Shown here in pieces: positions 7,947 to 17,551 of a DNA stretch of 64,000 nt. Position 1 is the first letter of the stretch; each line of letters opens with the position of its first letter. The position numbers and the translations under genes were made by a program. The DNA is from Deltaproteobacteria bacterium (GTDB lineage: Bacteria; Desulfobacterota; Desulfarculia; Desulfarculales; Desulfarculaceae), in assembly GCA_020444165.1 (NCBI GenBank), contig JAHLLK010000002.1, positions 109,219 to 173,218 on the forward strand. Direction: 5' to 3'. Below the pieces are notes generated by a model. The model was not told where the DNA came from and made no database searches. It saw nothing but the letters and a program-made list of their open reading frames with translations.

Positions 7947-9602
7947 TCAAACGCGGTTTTTCTCCCCGTCCAGCACTTCGCGTATGGTGCGGAGCAGGGT
8001 GGAGCGTTTGTAGGGTTTTTCCAGATAGCCGGCCGCGCCCGCGGTGCTGATGTCCCGTACGGCAAGGTCACGCAGATACCCGCTGGCGATGACCACCGCG
8101 GCATCGGGGCGGATTTGCCGGATTTCCCGCAGGCACTGGCTCCCTCCCATGCCCGGCATGTTGAGGTCCAGGACCACCAGGTCGATCGTGGCGCTCTGCT
8201 CCTGGTAAAGATGCAGGGCCTCTTCGCCATGGCGGGCGGTGAGCACGCGATAGCCCTGGGTTTCCAAAAAACGGGTGGCTATCTCCAGCAGGAATTGCTC
8301 GTCATCGACCAGCAGGATGGTCTCGCTGCCCCGGGGGAAGCTTTCAACCTCGCGCTTTTGCTCTGGGCCCATGGTTTCCCCGCTGGGCAGGGTGGGCAGA
8401 TATATTTTGAAGCTGGTGCCTTGCCCCGGTTGGCTGTAGCAGATGATGTGGCCGCCATGGCCCTTGATGATGCCAAAAACCGAGGCCAAGCCCAGGCCGG
8501 TGCCTTCGCCCAGCGACTTGGTGGTGAAAAATGGCTCGAAGATATGGGCCAGGGTGTCGCGGTCCATACCCTGCCCGGTGTCGGTGACGGTGAGGCGCAC
8601 GTAATCTCCGGGGGCCAGTTCCAGATGGGTGCTGGCGTATTCCTCTTCCAGGGTCACATTCTCCGTCTGGAGGATCAGCTTGCCGCCGCCGGGCATGGCG
8701 TCTTTGGCATTGGTGGCCAAGTTGAGCAGCACCTGGTCAATCTGGTTGGCATCGCCATTGACCAAGCGCAGGCCGGGCGCGAGATGGAGCTTCAGCGAGA
8801 TCATTCTGGGGATGCTGCGCTCCACCAGGCTGATCACGTCGTGGATCACCTTGTTCAGGTTCAAGGGGGATAATTGGGGCTCGTTTTTGCGGCTGAAGGC
8901 CAGTATCTGCTTGATCAGGTCTTGGGCCTGGGTGGTGAACTTTATGATCTGCTCCAGCTCGCGGGGGCTGGCTTGGCCCTGCCGGACCGAGGCCAGGGCC
9001 AACTCGGAATAGCCCAGGATGCCGGAGAGAATATTGTTGAAGTCGTGGACGATTCCTCCGGCCAAGGTGCCGAGGGCTTCCATCTTTTGGGCTTGGGCCA
9101 ATTGAGTTTGCAGCAGCCTTTTTTCCTCCTCCTCCTGCCTTCTTTGACTGATGTCCCGGCCCACGAACATCAGGTATTCCCGGGTGGCGAACTCTACCAA
9201 CTTGGCCGTGAACTCGATGGGAGTGCGGGGATTTTCCTGGCGATTAAAGTAACAAATACCTTCAAAAATAGGCGCAGCAGACTTTCTGGCTTCGTCCCGC
9301 AGTTGTTCAAAGGAAAACGGCAAATTCAAATCGATAAGCTCAGACATTTTCAAGTTGCTCAGTTGGGCGTCGATCTGGCCCAAGAGCCTAGCGGCAGTCT
9401 GGTTGGCGTCTACCACTTCGGTGGTGGACGCATCCATTAAAATGATGATGTCGTTGCTCTGATCCAGCAGGGCGCGGAAGCGTTCCAGTTCGTTGAGCCT
9501 TATCCTGAGCTCGGGATAATAGCTCTTCCGCAGTGACTTTTCACCCAGGCCGATGAGTTGCTGGAGAAGCTCCTTGGGCTGGTTGGGGTTGTCAGAGCGC
9601 AT
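7947..9602 (-). CDS. Hybrid sensor histidine kinase (PAS-HisKA-HATPase-receiver)
   Basis: A 551-residue soluble hybrid kinase. A PAS-like domain spans about residues 40-155. The phosphoacceptor is His186 in [14 protein letters not shown], typical of NtrB-like kinases. The ATPase domain shows the N-box ([16 protein letters not shown], 292-307), G1 (DTGQGMD, 341-347), F-box (FEPFFTTK) and G2 ([12 protein letters not shown]). A receiver domain (about 425-550) has acidic residues DDE, phosphoacceptor Asp479 in [13 protein letters not shown] and Lys529. No transmembrane segment is visible, so the signal is cytoplasmic. It overlaps the end of the upstream alcohol dehydrogenase gene by 11 bases, so the two are co-transcribed. 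No separate output regulator is adjacent. Confidence 0.92.
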   Translation of the reverse strand: MRSDNPNQPKELLQQLIGLGEKSLRKSYYPELRIRLNELERFRALLDQSNDIIILMDASTTEVVDANQTAARLLGQIDAQLSNLKMSELIDLNLPFSFEQLRDEARKSAAPIFEGICYFNRQENPRTPIEFTAKLVEFATREYLMFVGRDISQRRQEEEEKRLLQTQLAQAQKMEALGTLAGGIVHDFNNILSGILGYSELALASVRQGQASPRELEQIIKFTTQAQDLIKQILAFSRKNEPQLSPLNLNKVIHDVISLVERSIPRMISLKLHLAPGLRLVNGDANQIDQVLLNLATNAKDAMPGGGKLILQTENVTLEEEYASTHLELAPGDYVRLTVTDTGQGMDRDTLAHIFEPFFTTKSLGEGTGLGLASVFGIIKGHGGHIICYSQPGQGTSFKIYLPTLPSGETMGPEQKREVESFPRGSETILLVDDEQFLLEIATRFLETQGYRVLTARHGEEALHLYQEQSATIDLVVLDLNMPGMGGSQCLREIRQIRPDAAVVIASGYLRDLAVRDISTAGAAGYLEKPYKRSTLLRTIREVLDGEKNRV

Positions 9603-10758
9603 TTTGGTAAATACCCACCACGTCGGCGTGCTGGGCTGGCCGGGGATTGGTCACCAGGCAAACGTCGGCGCAGGCCATTTCCGCCAAGGTGCCCAAATTC
9701 TGGGGTCCCACGCCCAATTGGCGCAAGGTCCGCGTGACGCCGCACGCTTCGCGCAGGTTTCGCAGGCGGGCCACCAGGGCTGCCAGCAATTCGTCATCCA
9801 GGAGGCCCTGCACCTCGACTCCCAAGGCGGCCGCCACCTGGCGGTAGCGCGGCCGGGCGGCCGGGAAGTTGTAGGCGACCACGTGCTCCAACAAGATGGC
9901 GTTGCACTCGCCATGGGGCAGGTCCAGAAAGCCGCCCAGGCTGTGGGCCAGGGCGTGCACGGCCCCCAATATGGCGTTGGAAAAAGCCAGGCCCGCTTCC
10001 AGGCTGGCCAGCATCATCCTGCCCCGGTGCCGCTTGTCGCGCGGATTCTGCACGGTTTGCACCAAATTCTGCGAGATCAGCCGGATCGCTTCCAGGGCGT
10101 GCAAGTCCGTAAGAGGTGAATTGGCTGTGGAAACATAGGCTTCCACCGCATGGGTCAGTGCGTCCAGTCCCGTGCAGGCGGTGAGGTACGGGTCCATGGT
10201 GGTGGTGGTCAGGGAATCTATGAGGGCCACGTCGGGCACCACCGCCTTGCTGACAATGGCGATCTTCACTTCCTTTGCCAGGTTGGAGATGATGCAGAAC
10301 TGGGAGACATCGGCCGAGCTGCCCGCCGTGGTGGGCAGGCAGATGAGGGGCGGGATGGGCACCTCCACCTTGTCCGCCCCCTCGTAATCCAGGATATGCC
10401 CGCCGTTGGCCGCCACGATGCCGATGCCCTTGGCGCAATCCATGGGGCTGCCCCCGCCCACCGCCACAATGGCGTCACAGCCGGTTTGCTCGAACAGGCC
10501 GGTGCCGGCCATCACCTCGTCGGTGCGGGGATTGGGGCTCACGTCCGTGAAGAGAACCAGGGGCAGGCCGGCCTCTCGCAGGCTCTGGGCCACCAAACCG
10601 GTCCAGCCGGCCTGGGCCACGCCCTCGTCCGAGACCAGGAGGACCTTGCCGGCGCCCAGGTTGGCGGCGTATTGGCCCGCGAGGTCCAGCGCCCCAGCCC
10701 CGTAAACGATTTCCGGGGCCACGAATTTACGCAGGGCCAGGATATCGGATTCGACCAT
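9592..10758 (-). CDS. Iron-containing alcohol dehydrogenase
   Basis: A 388-residue group III alcohol dehydrogenase. The nucleotide-binding motif GGGSPMDCAKGIG is present, and the metal ligands are visible in GLDALTHAVEAYVS (Asp and His), GAVHALAHSLGG (His) and LPHGECNAILL (His). I chose the ATG at 10758 (MVESDILALRKFV) because the length then matches the usual 380-390 residues and GGGGTG lies just before it; an in-frame ATG 28 codons upstream would add an unstructured tail. It reduces aldehydes or ketones, or oxidises alcohols, with NAD(P); the substrate is not readable. It leads an operon with the hybrid histidine kinase that follows, an unusual pairing that may sense the enzyme's substrate. 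Confidence 0.9.
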   Translation of the reverse strand: MVESDILALRKFVAPEIVYGAGALDLAGQYAANLGAGKVLLVSDEGVAQAGWTGLVAQSLREAGLPLVLFTDVSPNPRTDEVMAGTGLFEQTGCDAIVAVGGGSPMDCAKGIGIVAANGGHILDYEGADKVEVPIPPLICLPTTAGSSADVSQFCIISNLAKEVKIAIVSKAVVPDVALIDSLTTTTMDPYLTACTGLDALTHAVEAYVSTANSPLTDLHALEAIRLISQNLVQTVQNPRDKRHRGRMMLASLEAGLAFSNAILGAVHALAHSLGGFLDLPHGECNAILLEHVVAYNFPAARPRYRQVAAALGVEVQGLLDDELLAALVARLRNLREACGVTRTLRQLGVGPQNLGTLAEMACADVCLVTNPRPAQHADVVGIYQNAL

Positions 10759-11394
10759 GCCGCACCCCGCTCGACAACTAAGATGCCTAACACCTGGGGC
10801 AAACAAGCTTGGCAGGCTAGGAGGTATCCAGTCCGATCGCAATAAACGATAAGGAGATGGGCCTAACTAATACTTTACCAAAATTACCCGGCCGGAGCCA
10901 AGCGTTTTCCCAGATCACAACTGGGGAATCACGAACCGGTCCGGCCAGATGAAAAAATGGTCCTGGCCCACAAAAGCCTTCCCAGCGCCGGGAGGGCCAT
11001 ACGTTTAACCATGAATCAAGATAAATGTTGATGTGGTTGGATTGTTTTGGGGTATGGGGACCGTTTGAAAGAAACAAATGAACCTCAGATAAGCTTAACC
11101 ATGGCTGGATCTTAAGGAACAATTCAGTGCGAATTAGCGCTGAGGATCAAGCCAAACCAAACGACAATTCCCGGCAAATTACCTGGCTCAGGTGGTAAAA
11201 ACAGCCGTAAAGCCGAGCTTGATTCCCCTGGATAAGTAACGCAGTAAGGTTTGCCTCTGCCGCTGTTGGCCACCTCTCCCAACGCAACCAGGCAGCGGCG
11301 CACCAAAAAGACCGCCCGCCGGAGCATGAGTTCCCCAGGCGGGAAACCAGGGCAATAGCGGCTCCTCGGCGTTCCGGCCCCGCGCCGCCCCGCC
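10759..11394. other. Gene-free stretch
   Basis: About 640 bases between two minus-strand units. Part of it (10840-11140) is AT-richer than the neighbours. The small frames have no ribosome sites or recognisable motifs. I see no RNA gene or clear repeat. Confidence 0.5.
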
Positions 11395-12483
11395 TCAGGC
11401 CCCTGGTGCCCAGGCCTGGGCCAAGGTGGGGTCCAGGGGCACGCCCCGGCTTTTGATCTCCTCGAACAAGCGCTCGCGCCCCGGCAGCCCGGTGAGCCAC
11501 AGGTTCAGCTCCCGGCCCCCGGCCAGGACCAGGGTGAGGCCGAACTCCTTGCCGCCCAAGAGCAGGGCGGCCTGGGGCCGGTCCGAGAGAAGGATGAGAA
11601 GGCCCAGGACGATCTCCAGCCAGCGCGGCAGGCCCCACACCGCGGGTTTCACCAGGGTGATCTGGTCCCAAGGGACCTCGCGCACCCCCAGGAGGCTTCG
11701 TTTCATAAGGCTCTGGGGGGTGAGCTGGATCTCCAGGGCCTCGTAAAACGCGCCCGAAACCAGGGCCGCCCCGGGCAGGAGCGCCACCAGCACCCCCACG
11801 GCCAGGAAGATGGCCCCGGGGCTGGTGAGGCCCCAGGAAACCGGGCCATAGCTGGCCGCCAAATAGATCACCAGCGGCACGGCGAAGAAGAACCCGGCCA
11901 GGACCACGCCGAACAGATCGCCCACCATGACCTTGCCCCGGGTGTAGGCCAGGGCTCCGGGCGCCTTCTGGCGCCAGGGCAGGAAGAAATAGACCAGGAG
12001 CCCGGCCACGGCCAGGCCCAGGCCCAGGAGCCGGTTGGCGTCCCAGGTGAAGCCGCCGCCGGCCCCGCCGGGCCCCTCGGGGTAAAGGGAAAGGAAGGCC
12101 GGGCCGCCCGCGCCCTGCACCACCAGCTGCACCGGGTCTCGGGTCTGGGCCGCGATGGCGTCCAGGGGCTCGGCGTCCAGGGGCAGGCGCCGGGGTTGGC
12201 CGCTGGGCAGACCGGCCGCCAGGGTGTCCCAAGCCGCGCCCTGCACGAAGATCACCCGGTAGTCCCCTTGCTGTTGGGCCAGGAAGGTGGCCAGGGGCAG
12301 GAAGCTGTTGTCCCACACCTCGGCGTTGGTGTAGCGCGACCAGTAGTCGCCGGGCCAGTCGTGGCGCGCCACCTGCCAGAAGCCGGGCTCCGGGGCCAGG
12401 AACCGCCAGATCCCCCCCAAGAGCAGCACGAACAAGGCGGCCCGCCGCAACACCGGGGTTTGGGTCCAGATATTGTTACTCAT
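11395..12483 (-). CDS. Membrane protein with a possible PH-like cytoplasmic domain
   Basis: A 362-residue protein. Transmembrane segments are visible at about residues 14-30, 150-167 (LLGLGLAVAGLLVYFFLPW), 190-212 (FGVVLAGFFFAVPLVIYLAAS) and 225-245. Between the first and second lies an extracytoplasmic region rich in Trp and Tyr (YWSRYTNAEVWDNSF). The last third, from EALEIQLTPQSLMKRSLLGV, resembles bacterial PH-like domains (REVPWDQITLVKPAVWGLP). I cannot assign a function. It begins 12 bases after the Asp-box protein gene on the same strand, so the two are almost certainly one operon; an exported beta-propeller and a membrane anchor could form a complex. Confidence 0.75.
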   Translation of the reverse strand: MSNNIWTQTPVLRRAALFVLLLGGIWRFLAPEPGFWQVARHDWPGDYWSRYTNAEVWDNSFLPLATFLAQQQGDYRVIFVQGAAWDTLAAGLPSGQPRRLPLDAEPLDAIAAQTRDPVQLVVQGAGGPAFLSLYPEGPGGAGGGFTWDANRLLGLGLAVAGLLVYFFLPWRQKAPGALAYTRGKVMVGDLFGVVLAGFFFAVPLVIYLAASYGPVSWGLTSPGAIFLAVGVLVALLPGAALVSGAFYEALEIQLTPQSLMKRSLLGVREVPWDQITLVKPAVWGLPRWLEIVLGLLILLSDRPQAALLLGGKEFGLTLVLAGGRELNLWLTGLPGRERLFEEIKSRGVPLDPTLAQAWAPGA

Positions 12484-12495
12484 AGCGGGGCCTCC

Positions 12496-14364
12496 TTAGT
12501 CTGCCAGGCGCAGCTTGGTCCAAGCCGCGCCCCGGGGATCGGAGCGGAACAGGCCCTGGCTGGTGGCCGCCAGGGCGCCCCCTTCCGGCAAGGGCAGCAG
12601 GGCGAAGACCTTGCGCTGGCCGGCCAGGGCCTCGCCCCGGAAGGCCAGGCGGTCCGGTCCGGCCAGGTCGAAGATGAGCACTCCGCCGTAATCCGCCGCC
12701 GCGAACAAGGGGCCGCCCGGGGGCAGGGCCAGGGCCCGGTAGTGCTGGCCCCGGGGCAGCTTATGCTCCGTGGCCAATTCGTTCCAGGTCTGTCCCTGGT
12801 CTCCCGAGGCGAAGAACATCCGGTCGGCCACCGCGATCCACCGCTCCGGGGCGCGGGCCAGGTCGGTGAGGCCCCAGCGCAGGGCCGGAGGGGATTCCGC
12901 CCAGGTGCGGCCCTGGTCCGGGGAGTGGAGGAGCCCTCGGGCGGTGCAGGCCCACAGGGCGCCGCTCGCGCCGGGGAAGACCCGCCAGGCGCATTTGCTG
13001 GTGAGGGCGAAGTCCACGATTTGCCAGGCCCCCGAGCCCGGCAAGTGGAACAGCCCGCCCTGGCAGGAGGCCGCCCAGAGGCCGCCCGCCGCGTCCAGGC
13101 AGAGGGAAGCGGTCTCCCGGGGCGGGTCCTGGCCCAGGGGGGCGAAGGTCTTACCGCCGTCGGCCGAGGCGAACACCCCCTGGTCCGGGGTGGCCACATA
13201 CACCCGGCCCTCCGGCGCCGGGGCCACGGCCGCGAGCGCCTGGTCCTCCAAGGCGGGGCAGGGGGGCACGAGTTGCCAGGTGCGGCCCTGATCGGCCGAG
13301 GTGAACAGGCGTCCGGCCTCGGTGCCGGCCCAGAGCACCCCGTCCGCGTCTAGGGCCAGGGCGCGCGCGCCCTCGGCCAGGTAGGTGCGGGCCCAGGCGG
13401 CCCCGTGGTCCGGCGACCGCCAGGCCCCGTCGCCCCAGGTCCCGGCCAACACCAGGCCGCCCGGCCCCAGGGCCAAAGCCTGCACCGGCGCGCCCTGGGC
13501 CCGCTCCGGCCCCGGCGCGAAGGTTTTACCGCCGTCCCGGGAGAGGAACACCCCGGAGGCCTGGGTGCCGGCCAGGAGGAGGCCCTCCCCCGCGGCCAGC
13601 GCCGTGACCAGGTTTTCGGCCAGGGGCGGCCCGGCGCTCTGCCAGGCCGCGTCGGCCTCTCCCCGCCGCCACAGGCCCCGGGGCCAGGTCCCCGCCCAGA
13701 GGACGCCCGCCGCATCGCGGACCAGGCCCAACACGGCCAGGGAGCCGAGGCCCTGGCTGGCCGGGGTCCAGGTGCGGCCCTGGTCCCGGCTCTGGAACAC
13801 GCCCTGGCCAAAGCTCCCGGCCCAGAGCGTCCCGTCCGGCCCCCCGGCCAGGGCGGTGAGCCGCGGGCTGGGCAGCTCCCCCGGGACCGCCGCGGGCTGG
13901 CCGCCGTCGCCGCCCACCCGCCAGAGCTGGCCGGCCCAGGTGAGGGCCCAGCCGCCGCCGGCCGAGTCCGGGGCGAAAAGCCGGGTGCTGGCCGGCAGGA
14001 CCACGCGCCAGGCGCGGCCGGCGTCGGAGCTGGCCAGGAGCCCCGCGCTGGTGGCCGCCCAGAGGTGGCCCGCGCCGTCCACCTGGAGTTGATACACGTA
14101 GGTCTGGGGGTCCGGCAGGGGGAGTTGGTCCCAGGGCCCGGCTCCGGAAGGCGAAAAGAGGATGACCCCCGGCTGATCGCTGGCCGCCACAGCCCCGCCG
14201 GCGGGCAGCACGGCCAGGCTCACCACCCGGGTGTGCTCCCGGCCGGCCGCTTCCTCCGCGCGGGTGGGCGAGGCCAGGCAGCAGACCAGCAGGCAGGCCA
14301 GGAACATGGTGACCGGTAATAAAACAGCCCGGAAAAATGGTGACTTGGCAAAGCTGGTACGCAT
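12496..14364 (-). CDS. Exported Asp-box (BNR/YCF48-like) beta-propeller protein
   Basis: A 622-residue protein. A signal peptide is clear (MRTSFAKSPFFRAVLLPVTM, then FLACLLVCCLASPTRA-EE). The ATG at 14364 is preceded by GGGGGAGGAG, which decides the start over a longer frame. The rest is a series of Asp-box repeats of the form S.D.G.TW: SSDAGRAW, SRDQGRTW, SRDGGKTF, SPDHGAAW, SADQGRTW, SADGGKTF, SPDQGRTW and SGDQGQTW. They fold as a beta-propeller related to sialidase, sortilin or YCF48 domains. No sialidase catalytic residues are obvious, so it is more likely a binding or assembly protein in the periplasm or at the surface. It leads a two-gene unit with the membrane protein downstream. Confidence 0.85.
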   Translation of the reverse strand: MRTSFAKSPFFRAVLLPVTMFLACLLVCCLASPTRAEEAAGREHTRVVSLAVLPAGGAVAASDQPGVILFSPSGAGPWDQLPLPDPQTYVYQLQVDGAGHLWAATSAGLLASSDAGRAWRVVLPASTRLFAPDSAGGGWALTWAGQLWRVGGDGGQPAAVPGELPSPRLTALAGGPDGTLWAGSFGQGVFQSRDQGRTWTPASQGLGSLAVLGLVRDAAGVLWAGTWPRGLWRRGEADAAWQSAGPPLAENLVTALAAGEGLLLAGTQASGVFLSRDGGKTFAPGPERAQGAPVQALALGPGGLVLAGTWGDGAWRSPDHGAAWARTYLAEGARALALDADGVLWAGTEAGRLFTSADQGRTWQLVPPCPALEDQALAAVAPAPEGRVYVATPDQGVFASADGGKTFAPLGQDPPRETASLCLDAAGGLWAASCQGGLFHLPGSGAWQIVDFALTSKCAWRVFPGASGALWACTARGLLHSPDQGRTWAESPPALRWGLTDLARAPERWIAVADRMFFASGDQGQTWNELATEHKLPRGQHYRALALPPGGPLFAAADYGGVLIFDLAGPDRLAFRGEALAGQRKVFALLPLPEGGALAATSQGLFRSDPRGAAWTKLRLAD

Positions 14365-14613
14365 GCGGCTCCTCCCCCGGTCAGGGCAGGGAAGCAGGCC
14401 TCCCGCGCCAGCGCGGGAAGTCCGGCCCGGACCAAGTGAATGGGGCACTGGCTCAGGATAGGCGGACGGGCGGCAGCGCCGGGAACACGGGGAGCGCCCG
14501 GTGTTTCCGGGTGCGCACCACGGCCTGGCCGCAATCAGGGAGCAGGCGAAAGCGGGGAGCAAGCCTGGTCATCATAGCACAGGGGGCGGGGGATTGAAGG
14601 GTAAAGGGCCGTC

Positions 14614-14745
14614 CGGCTGCGCCAGATGCCCGCCGGCGGTGCCCCGGGCCTGCGCTCCAACCTCGCCTTGGGGTTTGTCATTTATGACGGGGGCGGCTGC
14701 GCCAGATGCCCGCCGGCGGTGCCCCGGGCCTGCGCTCCAACCTCG
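14614..14745 (+). repeat. Two 52-base direct repeats, 80 bases apart start to start
   Basis: An identical 52-base GC-rich unit, starting CGGCTGCGCCAGATGCCCGC, occurs at 14614-14665 and again at 14694-14745. The 28 bases between them are unrelated. It lies in the 563-base gap (14365-14927) between the Asp-box gene and arsC; after the second copy there is a short GTAGCTTTAGCTAC palindrome (14747-14760). The origin of the repeat is unknown. Confidence 0.85.
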
Positions 14746-14927
14746 ACGTAGCTTTAGCTACGCCTCCGGTTGTCGCTTGACCGGCGCCTTGCCGGCAAAC
14801 ATCTGGCTGTGCCGGTCAGGGGCGCGGAACATCGTTGGGAGAGCCGGAACCCAACAGCTGAAAAAACACTCCAAATCAGACCGTTGTCGAAATAGTACTC
14901 CGGCCCCCATAAAATATCCCGGCCGTC

Positions 14928-15350
14928 TCAGGCCAGCTCGCCCACCAGCTTGGTGATGGCGGCCTTGATCTGGTCCCGGATGCGCCGCACGCCGGCCAGC
15001 TTTTCCGCGTGGCCGCCCTCCAGGGCCGAGGGGTCGTCAAAGGGCAGGTGCAGCCGCTTGGTGATGCCGGGAAACACGGGGCATTCGCTCTCCCGGGCCG
15101 TCTCGCACACGGTAATCACGTATTGGTAGATGCTGCCCGCCTTGTAGAGGTCGAAGACGCTCTGGGTGCCCTTTTGGGTCAGGTCCATCCCCTCCTCGGC
15201 CATGGCTTCCACCACCAGGGGATTGATGGCCGTGGGCTTCAGCCCGGCGCTCTCCACCTGGAAGCGGTCCCCGGCCATCTGCCGGAGATAGGCCTCGGCC
15301 ATCTGGCTGCGGGCGCTGTTGTGGGTGCAAACGAACAGGACCTTGGGCAT
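14928..15350 (-). CDS. arsC: Arsenate reductase, low-molecular-weight phosphatase type
   Basis: A 140-residue protein with the phosphatase loop CTHNSARS at residues 8-15 (Cys8, Arg14) and a resolving pair Cys82 and Cys90 in VCETARESECP. This is the thioredoxin-coupled ArsC arrangement of three redox cysteines. It reduces arsenate to arsenite in the cytoplasm; an arsenite exporter would be expected, but none is in the window. GGGAGAGAG lies just before the ATG. It stands alone, with no ArsR gene or visible operator, so its regulation is unclear. Confidence 0.9.
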   Translation of the reverse strand: MPKVLFVCTHNSARSQMAEAYLRQMAGDRFQVESAGLKPTAINPLVVEAMAEEGMDLTQKGTQSVFDLYKAGSIYQYVITVCETARESECPVFPGITKRLHLPFDDPSALEGGHAEKLAGVRRIRDQIKAAITKLVGELA

Positions 15351-15537
15351 GGCTCTCTCCCGGCTGGCTGGCGGTTTGGCTTCCAGGCAATATTAAAGCC
15401 GGCCGGGAGGGGGGTAAGCGTCGTTAGGGGGGAGATTTAGTGACAATTGCGGGGCGTGGGCGGAGTCTCTCCCAGGTCTGAGGTGCGTAGTAGGGGTATA
15501 CACAGGAAAATTATCAAATTATTGAATGGGATTCCGG

Positions 15538-16536
15538 TTAGCGCTGGGAGGCCGCTTCAACGTATTCTTTGAGGCCCCCGGGAAAAGGGTGGTAGCGTTG
15601 CTTTTCGCGTTCTGCGACGAGAGCATGGATTTTATCATGCAGGTTGTTGCAATTTTGTTGGCCTATATCAACAAGGTCAATATTGAATTCTGCGGTGTCT
15701 TGGCTCATACCGAAATGATACAAGGCATAATTCAGCAAGAAGTCTTCCTCGCGAAGTGAGCATCCAATCACGGTCAGTCTGGTTGCTTCTGTTAGCTTTA
15801 TAATTGCCTGACGCCACAATTGTTTTAAACCTTGAGGCATATTCTTGATGTAGCTCATAAGTACTACAAAAGGTATGTCTGCTCCTGCTCGCTGGAAGTC
15901 GCAATGAATTTCTTCGAATAACTTATCATTTATTTCAATTTCAGCGTATGGGTCACCCTCGTTGTTGATGCTAAAATTGCAGGACCCATGAAGTTTTAAA
16001 AAAGTAATATTGGCTAGCCCGATGTTGTCGTTCCTGAAGGCTAGTGAGTGAATAAAATATCCCCCATTGGGTGACCATCTGCGACTTAAATGTAGGCCTT
16101 GGTCAAGCACTAAATCATAATTTAACGTTAATATTGTAGATGAAGGATGGATAGAAGATATAAAGCCATCTAAAGTGTCATTTGGGGAAGATGAAGACAT
16201 TTTCAGATTGTCTGGGCCGACGAGTTTCGCGATGGTTTTCTTGATATGGAGTCTGAGGTTTAGAAGTTTGTTAAGGATTTCCTTGGCGCTGTTGATCGTG
16301 CTGCAGTTGTTAGTCAAATCATTAACGTTTCTCTGATGTTTTATGATTTGCAAATCGAGAAGGGTGAGGAAGTATTCGATATTGGGTTTGGCCTCTTCGT
16401 ATATCTGCCCGATGATTGGAGGGTCTGAAAAATCTATCTTTCTGGAAAGCGCCCCCATTACATCATCATTTAGCGGAGCGGCATCGCCTATGATGGCGCG
16501 AGTAAAACCGGCACCCAGCAAGTAAACATGGCTCAT
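15538..16536 (-). CDS. SIR2-like domain protein, AT-rich, candidate defence effector
   Basis: A 332-residue protein with SIR2-like nucleotide-binding motifs: VYLLGAGFTRA at the N-terminus, TILTLNYDLVLDQGL in the middle, FLKLHGSCNFS, and LTVIGCSLREEDFLLNYALY near the end. These match the SIR2_2/SIR2-like group rather than protein deacetylases. In several known anti-phage systems this fold degrades NAD. The ATG at 16536 (MSHVYLLGAG) follows GTGGGGGGG and puts the nucleotide loop at the start, as usual; a longer frame to 16596 is less likely. Base composition and codons are much more AT-rich than all neighbours, pointing to acquisition by transfer. It is a single gene with no visible partner. 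Confidence 0.82.
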   Translation of the reverse strand: MSHVYLLGAGFTRAIIGDAAPLNDDVMGALSRKIDFSDPPIIGQIYEEAKPNIEYFLTLLDLQIIKHQRNVNDLTNNCSTINSAKEILNKLLNLRLHIKKTIAKLVGPDNLKMSSSSPNDTLDGFISSIHPSSTILTLNYDLVLDQGLHLSRRWSPNGGYFIHSLAFRNDNIGLANITFLKLHGSCNFSINNEGDPYAEIEINDKLFEEIHCDFQRAGADIPFVVLMSYIKNMPQGLKQLWRQAIIKLTEATRLTVIGCSLREEDFLLNYALYHFGMSQDTAEFNIDLVDIGQQNCNNLHDKIHALVAEREKQRYHPFPGGLKEYVEAASQR

Positions 16537-16636
16537 AACCCCCCCACTTCCATACCTTCTTTTCAGACGGCGATGCTGCCCTAATTTTGCATCCAACTAT
16601 GCCCCAGGCGACCTCCCCTCGCGCCCCGGCCCCCCC

Positions 16637-17551
16637 TCACTTCGGCGCGTGGCGCTCCAAAAACTCCAAGGTCTTGGCCTGGGCCGCGGCGCTGTGGGGG
16701 TTGATCCAGAAGGCCAGGTGCGAGCCCTCCTCGATCCAGAAGCGCTCCGCCCCGGGGATGTTCTCGTAGGCGTACACCCCGTCGTAGAATTTTACGTCCG
16801 CGTCGTGGGTGCCGTGTACGATCAGGGTGGGGCAGGTCACCCGCTCCACCGGCAGGTGGGTCAGGGTGCGGTAGATGGCCATGTCGTTTTCCGTGCCGGC
16901 CTGGCGGGGGTGATAGGGGTTCATGGTGTTCATGAAGGCCGTCACGAAGGCCGTGGCCGCGGGGTCGCCCAGGGCGTATTCCAGGTGCCGGGCCATCTGC
17001 TCCTTGGTGAAGTAGGCCTCGGCCTGGAAGATCTGCTTCAGGAACAGGTCGGGCCGCTTCTCGCCAATCTTCTTCAGTATCTTCTGGCCCAGGTCCGTGG
17101 TGAAGATGGCCTGCATCACCGGCCCGGCCGTCTCCGGGAAGTCATAATAGCCCGATACGCTGTCCACGGCCACCAGGGCCCACACCCGCTCCGGGTGCCG
17201 GATGGCCAGGGTGTAGGCCGGGGGGCCGCCGGCCGAGGCCGACATCACCGCCGCCCGTTCCAGGCCCAGGGCCGCGAGCAGCGCCGCCAAGAGATCGGCC
17301 TGGTCGTCCAGGGAGGGGCCGCTGGCCAGCGGCGTGCCCAAATAGCCCGGCCGGCTCACCGACAGCACCCGGAAGCGGGCCGTGTCCAGCCAGCCGCCGA
17401 TGCAGCGGGCCTGATCCACCCCGCCCAGGCCGCCGTGGGAGATCAAAACCACCGGGCCGTCCCCCGGAGTGAGGTCGTACTCCACCGGGCCCTGGGCCGT
17501 TTCCATGATCTGGGGGTCGATGAAGATGCCGGGCAAGACTTCCTGGCGCAT
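16637..17551 (-). CDS. Alpha/beta-hydrolase
   Basis: A 304-residue hydrolase of the alpha/beta fold. The oxyanion-hole HGGLGG occurs near residue 39, nucleophile elbow SASAGG with Ser106, acid in IVHGTHDADV and catalytic His in EEGSHLAFW. The order and spacing fit epoxide-hydrolase, haloperoxidase or C-C hydrolase relatives; the substrate cannot be told. No signal peptide, so cytoplasmic. It reads away from the Ehr regulator gene with about 310 bases between them, and it is separated from the SIR2-like gene by 100 bases and a sharp change in composition. Confidence 0.88.
   Translation of the reverse strand: MRQEVLPGIFIDPQIMETAQGPVEYDLTPGDGPVVLISHGGLGGVDQARCIGGWLDTARFRVLSVSRPGYLGTPLASGPSLDDQADLLAALLAALGLERAAVMSASAGGPPAYTLAIRHPERVWALVAVDSVSGYYDFPETAGPVMQAIFTTDLGQKILKKIGEKRPDLFLKQIFQAEAYFTKEQMARHLEYALGDPAATAFVTAFMNTMNPYHPRQAGTENDMAIYRTLTHLPVERVTCPTLIVHGTHDADVKFYDGVYAYENIPGAERFWIEEGSHLAFWINPHSAAAQAKTLEFLERHAPK

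Noticed and set aside
10817..11122. 101-codon frame in the gene-free region
   Set aside because: No ribosome site, atypical codon use and no recognisable motif.
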